From the NCBI RefSeq assembly GCF_019049855.1, contig NZ_JAHLSY010000003.1, positions 62,001-126,000 on the forward strand: a stretch of DNA of 64,000 bases. The letters run 5' to 3'. The notes beneath the pieces were generated by a model. That model searched no databases and had not been told where the DNA came from. It saw only the letters and a program-made list of their open reading frames with translations. Shown here one piece after another: positions 56,549 through 64,000 of this stretch; the first letter of the stretch is position 1, and each line of letters begins with the position of its first letter. This stretch comes from Hydrogenophilus thiooxidans. Lineage in GTDB: Bacteria > Pseudomonadota > Gammaproteobacteria > Burkholderiales > Rhodocyclaceae. The position numbers and the translations under genes were made by a program.

Positions 56549-58099
56549 ATGAAATTTACCATATCGGATCTCCCCTTCGAAAAGATTGCGGCAACGACCC
56601 TCGTCGTACCGCTCTTTACCGACGAAACCGATCCCAATCGGGAACGGCTCGACAAAGTGACGAAAGGCAAATTCGGTCGCTTGTGGGCGCAAGAGGTCGA
56701 CCGCGACGTCGTTGGGCAAATCTTCCGCTACACCGATCTTCCTGGCCTTGCGGCTTCACGCCTTCTGGTAGTTTCCCTCGGGGAACGGGGCAAATTCACC
56801 GCGCAAAAATGGGCCAAAGCAGCACAAGCCGTCGCGACCGCGCTCGCCAACGGCCCGATCGGCTCGGCTGCGCATCTTTTAGCAAGCGTCGACCTGCCGC
56901 AGATGCCGCTCGCGCAACGGCTGCGCCTCCTCACCTACTGGTTCCGTCAGGCACAGTACCGCTACGATGCCACGCTGGGCGAAAACAGTGCGAAGGCAAA
57001 ATCGCCCAAAGGCGCGGATCGCGTCGAACACCTGATCCCGGAAGCGGCAACGGACGCTCTTTACCGCGCGGTTGCCGAAGGGGACGCGATTGCCGAAGGG
57101 GCGCTCCTCACCCGCCAACTCGGTGACCTACCCGCAAACGTCTGCACCCCCGAATACCTCGCGGAAACCGCCGAAAACCTGGCCAAAGCGCACGATCTGA
57201 AATGCCACGTGCTCGACAAAAAAGAGGCGGAAAAACTGGGCATGGGCGCCTTTTTGGCGGTTGCGGCCGGAGCCAAGCGTCCGCCGAAGCTCATCGTGCT
57301 CGAATACCGGGGTAGCGGCGTGAAGAAAGCGGAACGCAAACCGATCGCGCTCGTGGGCAAAGGGATCACCTTCGACACCGGCGGGATCTGCCTCAAACCC
57401 GCGGCGCAAATGGATGAGATGAAATACGACATGTGTGGTGCAGCAACGGTATTGGGGACGATGAAAGCGATCGCGCTCATGGCGCTGCCGCTCGATGTCG
57501 TTGCCGTGATTCCAGCCACCGAAAACATGCCAGGCGGTTCGGCAACGCGTCCGGGCGACGTCGTCACCACCCTTTCGGGGAAAACGGTGGAAATTCTCAA
57601 TACCGACGCCGAAGGGCGGCTGATCCTCTGCGACGCGCTCACCTATGTGCAACAGCGCTATCAGCCCAGCAAAGTGGTCGATATCGCAACACTCACTGGC
57701 GCGATCCTCATCGCACTGGGTAAAGTCGCAACAGGCCTCATGGGCAACGACGACACGCTCCTTGCCGAACTCAAAGCCGCTGGCGACGAAGCGTTCGATC
57801 GCGCCTGGCCGCTTCCGCTCTGGGACGATTACCAGGAGCTCCTGAAGAGCCGTTTTGCCGACATCCCCAACATCTCGAGCGGGCGCGACGCGGGTTCGAT
57901 CACCGCAGCGGCATTCCTCTCCCGCTTCATCGAACCGGGCACCCCGTGGGCCCACCTCGACATCGCCGGAACCGCATGGCTTAGCGGCGAACAGAAAGGA
58001 GCAACGGGCCGCCCGGTGCCGCTGCTGACCCACTGGTTGCTGAAAGAAGCCGAACGCGCCCATGCGGCGCACGCCGAAACGGACCAACCGGCCGATTGA
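56549..58099 (+). CDS. pepA: Leucyl aminopeptidase (M17)
   Basis: A 516-residue two-metal cytosolic aminopeptidase. The metal-site motifs are LVGKGITFDTGGICLKP and NTDAEGRLILCDAL, with D-M-C-G-A-A in between (KYDMCGAAT). In E. coli PepA also binds DNA in cer/xer recombination. The N-terminal domain is complete, so this is full length. GGGAG lies just upstream of ATG 56549. It leads pepA-holC-unknown-valS, the common order in proteobacteria. Confidence 0.96.
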   Translation: MKFTISDLPFEKIAATTLVVPLFTDETDPNRERLDKVTKGKFGRLWAQEVDRDVVGQIFRYTDLPGLAASRLLVVSLGERGKFTAQKWAKAAQAVATALANGPIGSAAHLLASVDLPQMPLAQRLRLLTYWFRQAQYRYDATLGENSAKAKSPKGADRVEHLIPEAATDALYRAVAEGDAIAEGALLTRQLGDLPANVCTPEYLAETAENLAKAHDLKCHVLDKKEAEKLGMGAFLAVAAGAKRPPKLIVLEYRGSGVKKAERKPIALVGKGITFDTGGICLKPAAQMDEMKYDMCGAATVLGTMKAIALMALPLDVVAVIPATENMPGGSATRPGDVVTTLSGKTVEILNTDAEGRLILCDALTYVQQRYQPSKVVDIATLTGAILIALGKVATGLMGNDDTLLAELKAAGDEAFDRAWPLPLWDDYQELLKSRFADIPNISSGRDAGSITAAAFLSRFIEPGTPWAHLDIAGTAWLSGEQKGATGRPVPLLTHWLLKEAERAHAAHAETDQPAD

Positions 58100-58108
58100 C
58101 CCGCGACG

Positions 58109-58534
58109 ATGGTGTGCCGCGTCCGCTTCTTTCCCGATCAAAGCCATCCGCTGGATACCGCGGTGCGCCTCATTGAGCGCGCCTATCGCAGTGGCCGCCA
58201 GGTTGCGGTTCGTCTCGAAGACGAACCACAACTGGCGGCGCTCAGCAAAACTTTGTGGGAATCCCGTCCGGGGTTTTTTCTGCCCAACGTCCGGGTGAGT
58301 GACCCCATTGCCGCAGAAACCCCGATCGTTTTGCTGCTTGCCGAAGAGACCGTTCCCACGCCACGCCCCGTTTGGGTGAACTTGGCGCGCGCCGCGTTTG
58401 CGTCGCTCCCGGACTGCGAATGGCTTTTCGAAATCGTCGGAACCAGTGAAGCGGACAAAGCGCCCGCGCGTAAACGCTACCGATACTACCGCGCTTTGGG
58501 TTGCGCGGTCGATGTTGCCCGAGGAACGCCATGA
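58109..58534 (+). CDS. holC: DNA polymerase III chi subunit
   Basis: A 141-residue clamp-loader accessory protein that links the replisome to SSB. The fold pattern is CRVRFFPDQSHPLDTAVRLIERAY, then RQVAVRLEDEPQLAALSKTLW, where the last Leu-Trp is the usual pocket. It sits between pepA and valS, as in E. coli. The Ala/Arg-rich C-terminus ends with RYYRALGCAVDV. The stop overlaps the next start (ATGATG). Confidence 0.88.
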   Translation: MVCRVRFFPDQSHPLDTAVRLIERAYRSGRQVAVRLEDEPQLAALSKTLWESRPGFFLPNVRVSDPIAAETPIVLLLAEETVPTPRPVWVNLARAAFASLPDCEWLFEIVGTSEADKAPARKRYRYYRALGCAVDVARGTP

Positions 58535-58959
58535 TGGTTCGCCCCCCTTTTGCCGATGACGACCGCCCCGCATGGGAGACTCCCTTGCGTTCCACCGCCA
58601 ACACCGCTGCGCTCACCTTGCCGGAAATCCCGCCGGTACCGCTCGACGCGTTGCCGGTGTTGACCGAAAAAGCGGAGCTTGCGGCTTCCCAAACCGTGCA
58701 AGCGCCTTGCGTTTCACCACCTCCGCCAGAAACAGCCACCGCCACAACCGCAGCCAAACCCTTGTCACCCGGAGTCTCTGACCCAGTTCCCAACGCTCCG
58801 GCCGTGGTAACAGAAGCGGAGGACGAAGCGTTTGCGCGTTGGGTTGCCGAACGCACCGCCGCGCTCGTGCAGGAAGAGCTCACGGCGCTCACCGAACGGG
58901 TCGTTGCGCGGCTCGAATGGGAACTCAAGCAAAAACGGCGCGAGCGCAACCGGCTATAA
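58531..58959 (+). CDS. Small acidic protein between holC and valS (DUF2486-like)
   Basis: A 142-residue protein with no catalytic motif that I can see. Residues 30-48 contain [11 protein letters not shown], resembling the IPVLTDV start motif that I recall from DUF2486 proteins found between holC and valS in Burkholderiales. A Pro/Ala/Thr-rich, probably disordered stretch follows (residues 55-95), and the C-terminus is a helix of about 40 residues ([18 protein letters not shown], then [14 protein letters not shown]). The family link is from memory and gene position. ATG 58531 overlaps the holC stop. Confidence 0.6.
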   Translation: MMVRPPFADDDRPAWETPLRSTANTAALTLPEIPPVPLDALPVLTEKAELAASQTVQAPCVSPPPPETATATTAAKPLSPGVSDPVPNAPAVVTEAEDEAFARWVAERTAALVQEELTALTERVVARLEWELKQKRRERNRL

Positions 58960-58990
58960 TTCCCCTTTTACCGATGCAACCCGGACGACG

Positions 58991-61846
58991 ATGGAACTCG
59001 AGAAAAGCTTCAACCCTGCTGCGATCGAACAACCGCTCTACCGCCATTGGGAAAGCGCGGGTTATTTCAAAACGGGTTTCGACCCCGGCAAAAAACGGGC
59101 CTACTGCATCCTGATGCCGCCCCCCAACGTCACCGGAACGCTCCACATGGGGCACGGCTTCAACCAGACGATCATGGACACCCTCATCCGCTGGCGCCGA
59201 ATGAGCGGCGACAACGTGCTTTGGCAACCCGGAACCGACCACGCCGGTATCGCCACGCAGATCGTCGTCGAACGGCTGCTCGAAAAAGAGGGACGGACCC
59301 GTCAAGAGCTCGGCCGCGAAAAGTTCCTGGAGCGCGTCTGGCAGTGGAAAGAGTACTCGGGCAGCACCATCACCCAACAGATGCGCCGGCTCGGCTCCTC
59401 CGCCGACTGGAGCCGCGAACGCTTCACGATGGATGAGGGGCTTTCGCGCGTCGTGATCCAGACCTTCGTTCGCCTCTACCGCGAAGGGCTGATCTACCGC
59501 GGCAAGCGGCTCGTCAACTGGGACCCCAAACTCAAAACCGCCGTCTCCGACCTCGAAGTGAGTGCGGAAGAAGAGGAGAGCTTCCTGTGGTCGATCCGCT
59601 ATCCGCTTGCCGACGGCCCCGTGGATGGCGTCGAGGGCGTGATCGTCGCCACCACCCGCCCCGAAACCCTCTTTGGTGACACCGCGGTGATGGTCCACCC
59701 CGACGACGAACGCTACCGCCACCTCATCGGTAAAACGGTTCTGTTGCCGCTCGCGAACCGCCGCATCCCGATCATCGCCGACGAAGCGGTCGACCCCACC
59801 TTTGGCACCGGCTGTGTCAAAGTCACACCGGCGCACGACTTCAACGACTTCGCGGTGGGGCAACGCCACAACCTCCCGATGATCAACATCATGCGGCTCG
59901 ACGCCCACCTCAACGACAACGTCCCCGAGCCATTCCGTGGGCTCGACCGCTTCGTGGCGCGCGAACGCGTGGTCGAAGCGCTCAAGGCAGAGGGGCTACT
60001 CGTCGACGTCAAACCCCACCGCGCGATGATCCCGCGCGGCGACCGCACCGGTGTCGTTCTTGAACCGATGCTTACCGACCAGTGGTTCGTTGCCACCACC
60101 AAGCCTGCGCCCGACGGCAAATCGCTCGCGCAGAAGGCGCTCGAGGCCGTTGATACCGGCGAAATCCGTTTCATCCCGGAAAACTGGACCAACACCTACC
60201 GTCAATGGCTCACCAACATCCAAGATTGGTGCATCTCCCGCCAACTCTGGTGGGGGCACCAGATCCCCGCTTGGTACGCCGCCGAAGACGAGGGCAAAGA
60301 GAACCCGCGCTTCTGGGTTGCCCATGACGAAACGGAAGCGGCGCAGCTTGCCGCTGCCGATGGTTACAGCGGCCCGCTCGTGCGCGACCCCGACGTGCTC
60401 GACACCTGGTACTCGTCCGCGCTCTGGCCCTTTTCGACCCTCGATTGGACACCGGAATACCCGGCGAAATCGAACCCGGCGCTCGACCTCTACCTCCCCT
60501 CGTCGGTGTTGGTGACTGGCTTTGACATCATCTTTTTCTGGGTGGCGCGCATGGTGATGATGACCACCCACATCACCGGGAAAATCCCGTTCCGCGACGT
60601 TTACGTGCACGGGCTCATCCGAGACGCCGAAGGGCAGAAGATGTCGAAGTCGAAGGGGAACGTGCTCGACCCGATCGACCTCATTGATGGCATCTCGCTC
60701 GATGCGCTCATCGAAAAACGCACCTTCGGTTTGATGAACCCGAAGCAAGCCGAAACCATCGCCGCGCGCACCCGCAAAGAGTTCCCAAACGGGATCCCCG
60801 CGTTTGGTGCGGACGCGCTGCGCTTTACCTTCGCCAGTCTCGCCTCACCCGGGCGTGACATCAAGTTCGACTTGAACCGGTGCGAAGGGTACCGCAACTT
60901 CTGCAACAAATTGTGGAACGCCGCGCGCTTCGTGTTGATGAACACCGAAGGACACGATTGCGGCTTGGCAGACCACCAGCCGAATGCCTGCCAAGGCGAA
61001 TACCTCGACTTTTCGTTTGTCGACCGTTGGATCGTCTCGCGACTGCAACGCGCCGAACACGAAGCCGACCAGCATCTCAACGCCTACCGTTTCGACCTTT
61101 TGGCACGCACCCTCTACGAATTCATCTGGGACGAGTATTGCGACTGGTACCTGGAGCTCGCGAAAGTCCAGCTCAAGAACGGCACCGCGGCCCAACAACG
61201 CGCCACACGGCGAACCCTTCTGCGGGTATTGGAAGCGACATTGCGCCTTGCCCATCCGGTGATCCCCTTCATCACTGAAACCCTGTGGCAAGCCGTCGCC
61301 CCGGTTGCCGCGCGCAAAACCACCGACTCGATCATGCTCGCGCCCTACCCTGTCGCGCAACCCGAACGTATCGACGAAGCGGCGGAAGCCGCGATGGCCG
61401 ACCTCAAAGCGATCATCAACGAAGTGCGCAGTATTCGCACTCAGATGGGGCTCAAACCCGGCGAACGTGTTCCGTTGCTCGTCACCGGCTTCGACGCCGC
61501 GCAAGCCGAGCGGTTTGCCCCTTACATCGAAGCACTGGCCAGGGTCTCGGCGGTTCGAGTCGTTCCCGAACTGCCTGAGCAACTCCTTGCCCCAGTCGCC
61601 GTTGCCGCAGGCGGGCAATGGATGCTCGAAGTCACCGTCGATCTCGAAGCCGAAAAGGCTCGGCTGACGAAAGAGCGGCAGCGGCTCACCAACGAAATCG
61701 CGCGCGCCCAAGGGAAACTGGCAAACGAAGCGTTCGTTACGCGCGCTCCTGCAGCGGTCGTTGCCCAAGAACGCGAACGTCTGGCGAAATTCACCGAAGA
61801 GTTGGCCCAGATCGACGCACAGCTGGCCAGACTCGAACGGCGCTGA
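58991..61846 (+). CDS. valS: Valyl-tRNA synthetase
   Basis: A 951-residue class I synthetase. The HIGH motif is H-M-G-H at residues 52-55 ([14 protein letters not shown]), and KMSKS lies at 550-554 ([10 protein letters not shown]). An editing domain (CP1) spans about residues 200-350, and a C-terminal coiled-coil arm ([20 protein letters not shown]) ends the chain, as in bacterial ValRS. ATG 58991 is chosen because the upstream frame overlaps the preceding gene. A hairpin with a T-run follows 34 bases after the stop. Confidence 0.97.
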   Translation: MELEKSFNPAAIEQPLYRHWESAGYFKTGFDPGKKRAYCILMPPPNVTGTLHMGHGFNQTIMDTLIRWRRMSGDNVLWQPGTDHAGIATQIVVERLLEKEGRTRQELGREKFLERVWQWKEYSGSTITQQMRRLGSSADWSRERFTMDEGLSRVVIQTFVRLYREGLIYRGKRLVNWDPKLKTAVSDLEVSAEEEESFLWSIRYPLADGPVDGVEGVIVATTRPETLFGDTAVMVHPDDERYRHLIGKTVLLPLANRRIPIIADEAVDPTFGTGCVKVTPAHDFNDFAVGQRHNLPMINIMRLDAHLNDNVPEPFRGLDRFVARERVVEALKAEGLLVDVKPHRAMIPRGDRTGVVLEPMLTDQWFVATTKPAPDGKSLAQKALEAVDTGEIRFIPENWTNTYRQWLTNIQDWCISRQLWWGHQIPAWYAAEDEGKENPRFWVAHDETEAAQLAAADGYSGPLVRDPDVLDTWYSSALWPFSTLDWTPEYPAKSNPALDLYLPSSVLVTGFDIIFFWVARMVMMTTHITGKIPFRDVYVHGLIRDAEGQKMSKSKGNVLDPIDLIDGISLDALIEKRTFGLMNPKQAETIAARTRKEFPNGIPAFGADALRFTFASLASPGRDIKFDLNRCEGYRNFCNKLWNAARFVLMNTEGHDCGLADHQPNACQGEYLDFSFVDRWIVSRLQRAEHEADQHLNAYRFDLLARTLYEFIWDEYCDWYLELAKVQLKNGTAAQQRATRRTLLRVLEATLRLAHPVIPFITETLWQAVAPVAARKTTDSIMLAPYPVAQPERIDEAAEAAMADLKAIINEVRSIRTQMGLKPGERVPLLVTGFDAAQAERFAPYIEALARVSAVRVVPELPEQLLAPVAVAAGGQWMLEVTVDLEAEKARLTKERQRLTNEIARAQGKLANEAFVTRAPAAVVAQERERLAKFTEELAQIDAQLARLERR

Positions 61847-61879
61847 GTGCGCTAGCAAAAACAGGAACTTCTGTCAAGG

Positions 61880-61907
61880 CGGGGAAATCCCGCTTTCCCC
61901 GTTTTGA
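61880..61907 (+). terminator. intrinsic terminator after valS
   Basis: CGGGGAAA and TTTCCCCG form an 8-base stem with a 6-base loop, followed by TTTTGA. It separates valS from the ABC importer genes. Confidence 0.72.
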
Positions 61908-61956
61908 CCGATTCACTACAATCGTGCGGTTCGTTCGATTGCGTGGAGGTACCGCG

Positions 61957-62721
61957 ATGAAGCGCCTGCTGATCACTGTGTTTGCCGCATTGTCTGTACT
62001 GACTGCCCCAGCATGGGCACGGGACTGGCAGACCATCCAGGCTTCTGGGAAACTGCACGCGATCACCGAGGGCGCTTTCTATCCCTTCAACTACTTCGAA
62101 GGACAAACGCTCACAGGGTTTGAAGTGGAACTCGCTGAAGCGATCGCCAAAGAACTCGGGCTTGCCATCGAATGGCGTACGGTGCCCTTCGACGCGCAGA
62201 TCGCTGCAATCCAGCAGGGACGGTACGACTTCGCAATCGCTTCGCACGGGTACACCGAACAACGCGCCAAAGCGGTCGATTTCACCAACCCGCACTATTG
62301 CACTGGTGGGATGATCGCGGCCCGCAAAGACGGCCCGTTGACCGTCAAAGCGCTGGCTGGAAAAACGGTGGCGGTTCAAATTGGCACCAGCTACCTCGAA
62401 AACGCACGCAAAATTCCCGGACTCAAAGCGCTGAAAACCTACAAATCGGACCCGGAAGCGTTCGCAGCGCTCAAAGCCGGCAAAGTCGACGCCTGGATCT
62501 CCGACCGTTTTCTGGTCAAAGCCACGCTCGAGAAAAACGGTGATCCCAACCTGGCAGCTGGCGAACAAGTTTTCTATGAGCGCGTCTCGATGATTCTGCA
62601 AAAGAACAACCCCGAACTCAAGGAAAAACTCAACGAAGGGCTTGCCGCGATCATGCGCAACGGTGTCTACCAACGCCTGTCGCAAAAATACTTCGGCGAA
62701 GACGTCTCCTGCCCCGAGTGA
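61957..62721 (+). CDS. Amino-acid-type ABC transporter substrate-binding protein
   Basis: A 254-residue periplasmic binding protein of the SBP_bac_3 family. The signal peptide ends near A21 (PAWA). The mature part begins with GKLHAITEGAFYPFNYFEGQ, and a GFEVELAEAIAKELGL stretch is typical of polar amino-acid binders. GGAGG lies before ATG 61957. It is the first gene of a three-gene importer with the permease and ATPase that follow. The ligand is unknown. Confidence 0.92.
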   Translation: MKRLLITVFAALSVLTAPAWARDWQTIQASGKLHAITEGAFYPFNYFEGQTLTGFEVELAEAIAKELGLAIEWRTVPFDAQIAAIQQGRYDFAIASHGYTEQRAKAVDFTNPHYCTGGMIAARKDGPLTVKALAGKTVAVQIGTSYLENARKIPGLKALKTYKSDPEAFAALKAGKVDAWISDRFLVKATLEKNGDPNLAAGEQVFYERVSMILQKNNPELKEKLNEGLAAIMRNGVYQRLSQKYFGEDVSCPE

Positions 62722-62753
62722 TCGGTTGATCCTGCGCGGAGCTCGACCTCATC

Positions 62754-63512
62754 ATGGACTGGATTCGCCACCATCCTGGCGCAGCGATCTTTACCGCGCT
62801 GATCGGTCTGTTGATTTTCCTTTGGGGGATGGCGATCCCCCTCTCCTACGCCCCAGAACCGATCGGCCCCGCGGCGGAGCTCTTTGCCGAAGGAACGCGG
62901 GTGACCGTCGGGCTCACGGTCGTCTCCGGTCTTGCCGGGCTGGTCCTTGGTGTCCTCGTTGGATTGGGTAACCTGTCCCCGATCAAACCGATCCGTTGGT
63001 TCTGCGCGTTTTACGTGTGGGTCCTGCGTGGCACCCCGCTCCTTCTACAAATCTTGTTCGTCTGGTTGGTCCTTCCCACCCTCTTGCCCGCGCAATGGTC
63101 GCTCTCTGACTTCACCCTGGCCGCAATCGCCCTTTCGCTCAACATCGGCGCCTACAATTCGGAATGCGTCCGGGCCGGCATCCTTGCCGTTCCCCATGGG
63201 CAGATCGAAGCCGCAAAAGCGCTCGGGTTCTCCCCCTTCCAAACCTTCTGGGACATCGTCCTGCCCCAAAGCATGCGGATCGCGCTCCCGGCTTTGGCCA
63301 ACAACCTGGCGTCGCTCGTCAAAGATTCGTCGCTTGCCTACGCGATCAGCGTGGTCGAACTCACGATGGTCGGCTACCGCATCCAAGCCGAAAGTTACCA
63401 ACCGATCCCTGTGTTTCTGACCGTCGGAGCGATCTATCTCATTCTCACTACGGCGTTTACCACCATGACCAACGCGATCGAGCAGATGCTCGACGTCGGC
63501 CGGAAGCGCTGA
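62754..63512 (+). CDS. Amino-acid ABC transporter permease
   Basis: A 252-residue HisM/GlnP-type permease with about five helices. The EAA-loop motif near residue 148 is QIEAAKALGFSPFQTFWDIVLPQ in short, contacting the ATPase. RGTPLLLQ is a further family signature. It follows the binding-protein gene by 32 bases and precedes the ATPase by 3 bases. Confidence 0.93.
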   Translation: MDWIRHHPGAAIFTALIGLLIFLWGMAIPLSYAPEPIGPAAELFAEGTRVTVGLTVVSGLAGLVLGVLVGLGNLSPIKPIRWFCAFYVWVLRGTPLLLQILFVWLVLPTLLPAQWSLSDFTLAAIALSLNIGAYNSECVRAGILAVPHGQIEAAKALGFSPFQTFWDIVLPQSMRIALPALANNLASLVKDSSLAYAISVVELTMVGYRIQAESYQPIPVFLTVGAIYLILTTAFTTMTNAIEQMLDVGRKR

Positions 63513-63515
63513 ATC

Positions 63516-64000
63516 ATGAACGAACACCCGATCATCGAAGCCATCGACGTCCATAAACGGTACGGCGCTTTTCACGCGCTCAAAGGGGTGACCGCCCGGT
63601 TCTATCCCGGCGAAGTCACCGCCATTTTGGGCCCTTCCGGTTCGGGCAAGTCGACATTCCTGCGCATGCTCAATCGACTGGAAAAGCACGACGCAGGTCA
63701 AATCTTCATCGACGGCATCGAACTCAACGACGATCCGAAGCACCTGGCTGCCATCCGACGGGAAGTCGGGATGGTGTTTCAGAATTTCAACCTATTTACC
63801 CACCTCACCGTTCTGCGCAACGTCGCTCTGGCACCGATGCGCATTCGTAAAGTCGCCCGCAAAGCAGCGGAAACGAGAGCAATGGCGCTTCTTGAACGGG
63901 TGGGCTTGGCCGACCACGCGCACAAATACCCGATTCAACTCTCAGGGGGGCAACAACAGCGCGTGGCGATTGCCCGCGCACTGGCGATGGACCCCAAAGT
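63516..64000 (+). CDS. Amino-acid ABC transporter ATPase, partial at window edge
   Basis: The first 161 residues of a GlnQ/HisP-type ATPase. Walker A is GPSGSGKST at residues 39-47, the Q-loop region is VFQNFNLFTHLTVLRN, and the signature LSGGQQQRVAIARAL lies near residue 143. The window ends just after ALAMDPK, before Walker B is complete. It forms one importer with the two genes upstream. Confidence 0.95.
   Translation, partial: MNEHPIIEAIDVHKRYGAFHALKGVTARFYPGEVTAILGPSGSGKSTFLRMLNRLEKHDAGQIFIDGIELNDDPKHLAAIRREVGMVFQNFNLFTHLTVLRNVALAPMRIRKVARKAAETRAMALLERVGLADHAHKYPIQLSGGQQQRVAIARALAMDPK

Noticed and set aside
61904-61922. TTGACC and TACAAT before the ABC importer as a promoter
   Set aside because: The two hexamers are only 7 bases apart, far below a workable spacing.

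Overview
The window is a dense, GC-rich, Gram-negative chromosome segment made almost entirely of core genes. Outer-membrane maintenance genes (mla, lptCA, lptFG, lptM, kdsC/kdsD), a phasin with polyhydroxybutyrate-type operators, the hisG-hisD-murA-ibaG-mla arrangement and the holC-(small acidic protein)-valS arrangement all suggest a betaproteobacterium. A Hydrogenophilus-like relative is my guess only; no rRNA gene is present to test it. I see no tRNA, rRNA, CRISPR array, IS element or prophage. Many neighbouring genes overlap by 4 bases (ATGA or GTGA), so long translationally coupled operons dominate. No stretch above about 190 bases lacks a gene.

Left part (1-10.4 kb): a minus-strand pqiA-pqiA-pqiB envelope cluster (pqiB is cut by the window edge) and comF. 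Facing away is a biotin operon, bioB-bioA-bioF-bioC-[ABC-F ATPase]-bioD. It makes biotin from a pimeloyl-ACP methyl ester, but no bioH is seen. Next comes a poorly described PD-(D/E)XK-like protein, beside what looks like the tail of a broken WYL-domain regulator.

10.5-22.4 kb is one long minus-strand run. In transcription order it is mlaF-mlaE-mlaD-mlaA-mlaC-mlaB (retrograde phospholipid transport), an ABC-2 exporter pair, ibaG, murA, hisG (short form), hisD, ggt and a two-gene chromate transporter.

22.4-33.2 kb: two FlgO-like lipoproteins, a Kef-type antiporter, and the Kdo/LPS-transport operon kdsD-kdsC-lptC-lptA ending in an enoyl-CoA hydratase gene. A phasin gene follows, with a clear sigma70 promoter bracketed by two palindromes. 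Then come lptM, lysA and dacB.

33.2-46.1 kb is the minus-strand translation/RNA operon rimP-nusA-infB-rbfA-truB-rpsO-pnp, with hairpins before rimP and between rpsO and pnp, preceded by purL.

46.2-64 kb: a CBS-domain gene leads a coupled membrane-glycolipid operon (PAP2 phosphatase, flippase-like protein, GT2, ArnT-like transferase, unknown protein). Then rpsP-rimM-trmD, an inverted Hsp20 gene with a sigma32-type promoter, and rplS. Then lptF/lptG divergent from pepA-holC-unknown-valS, and finally an amino-acid type ABC importer cut by the right edge.

Nothing in the window is an obvious new multi-gene system. The most interesting leads are the PD-(D/E)XK-like ORF beside the WYL remnant, the five-gene glycolipid operon with its unknown last gene, the phasin operator pair, and the Hsp20 gene inverted inside a ribosomal operon.
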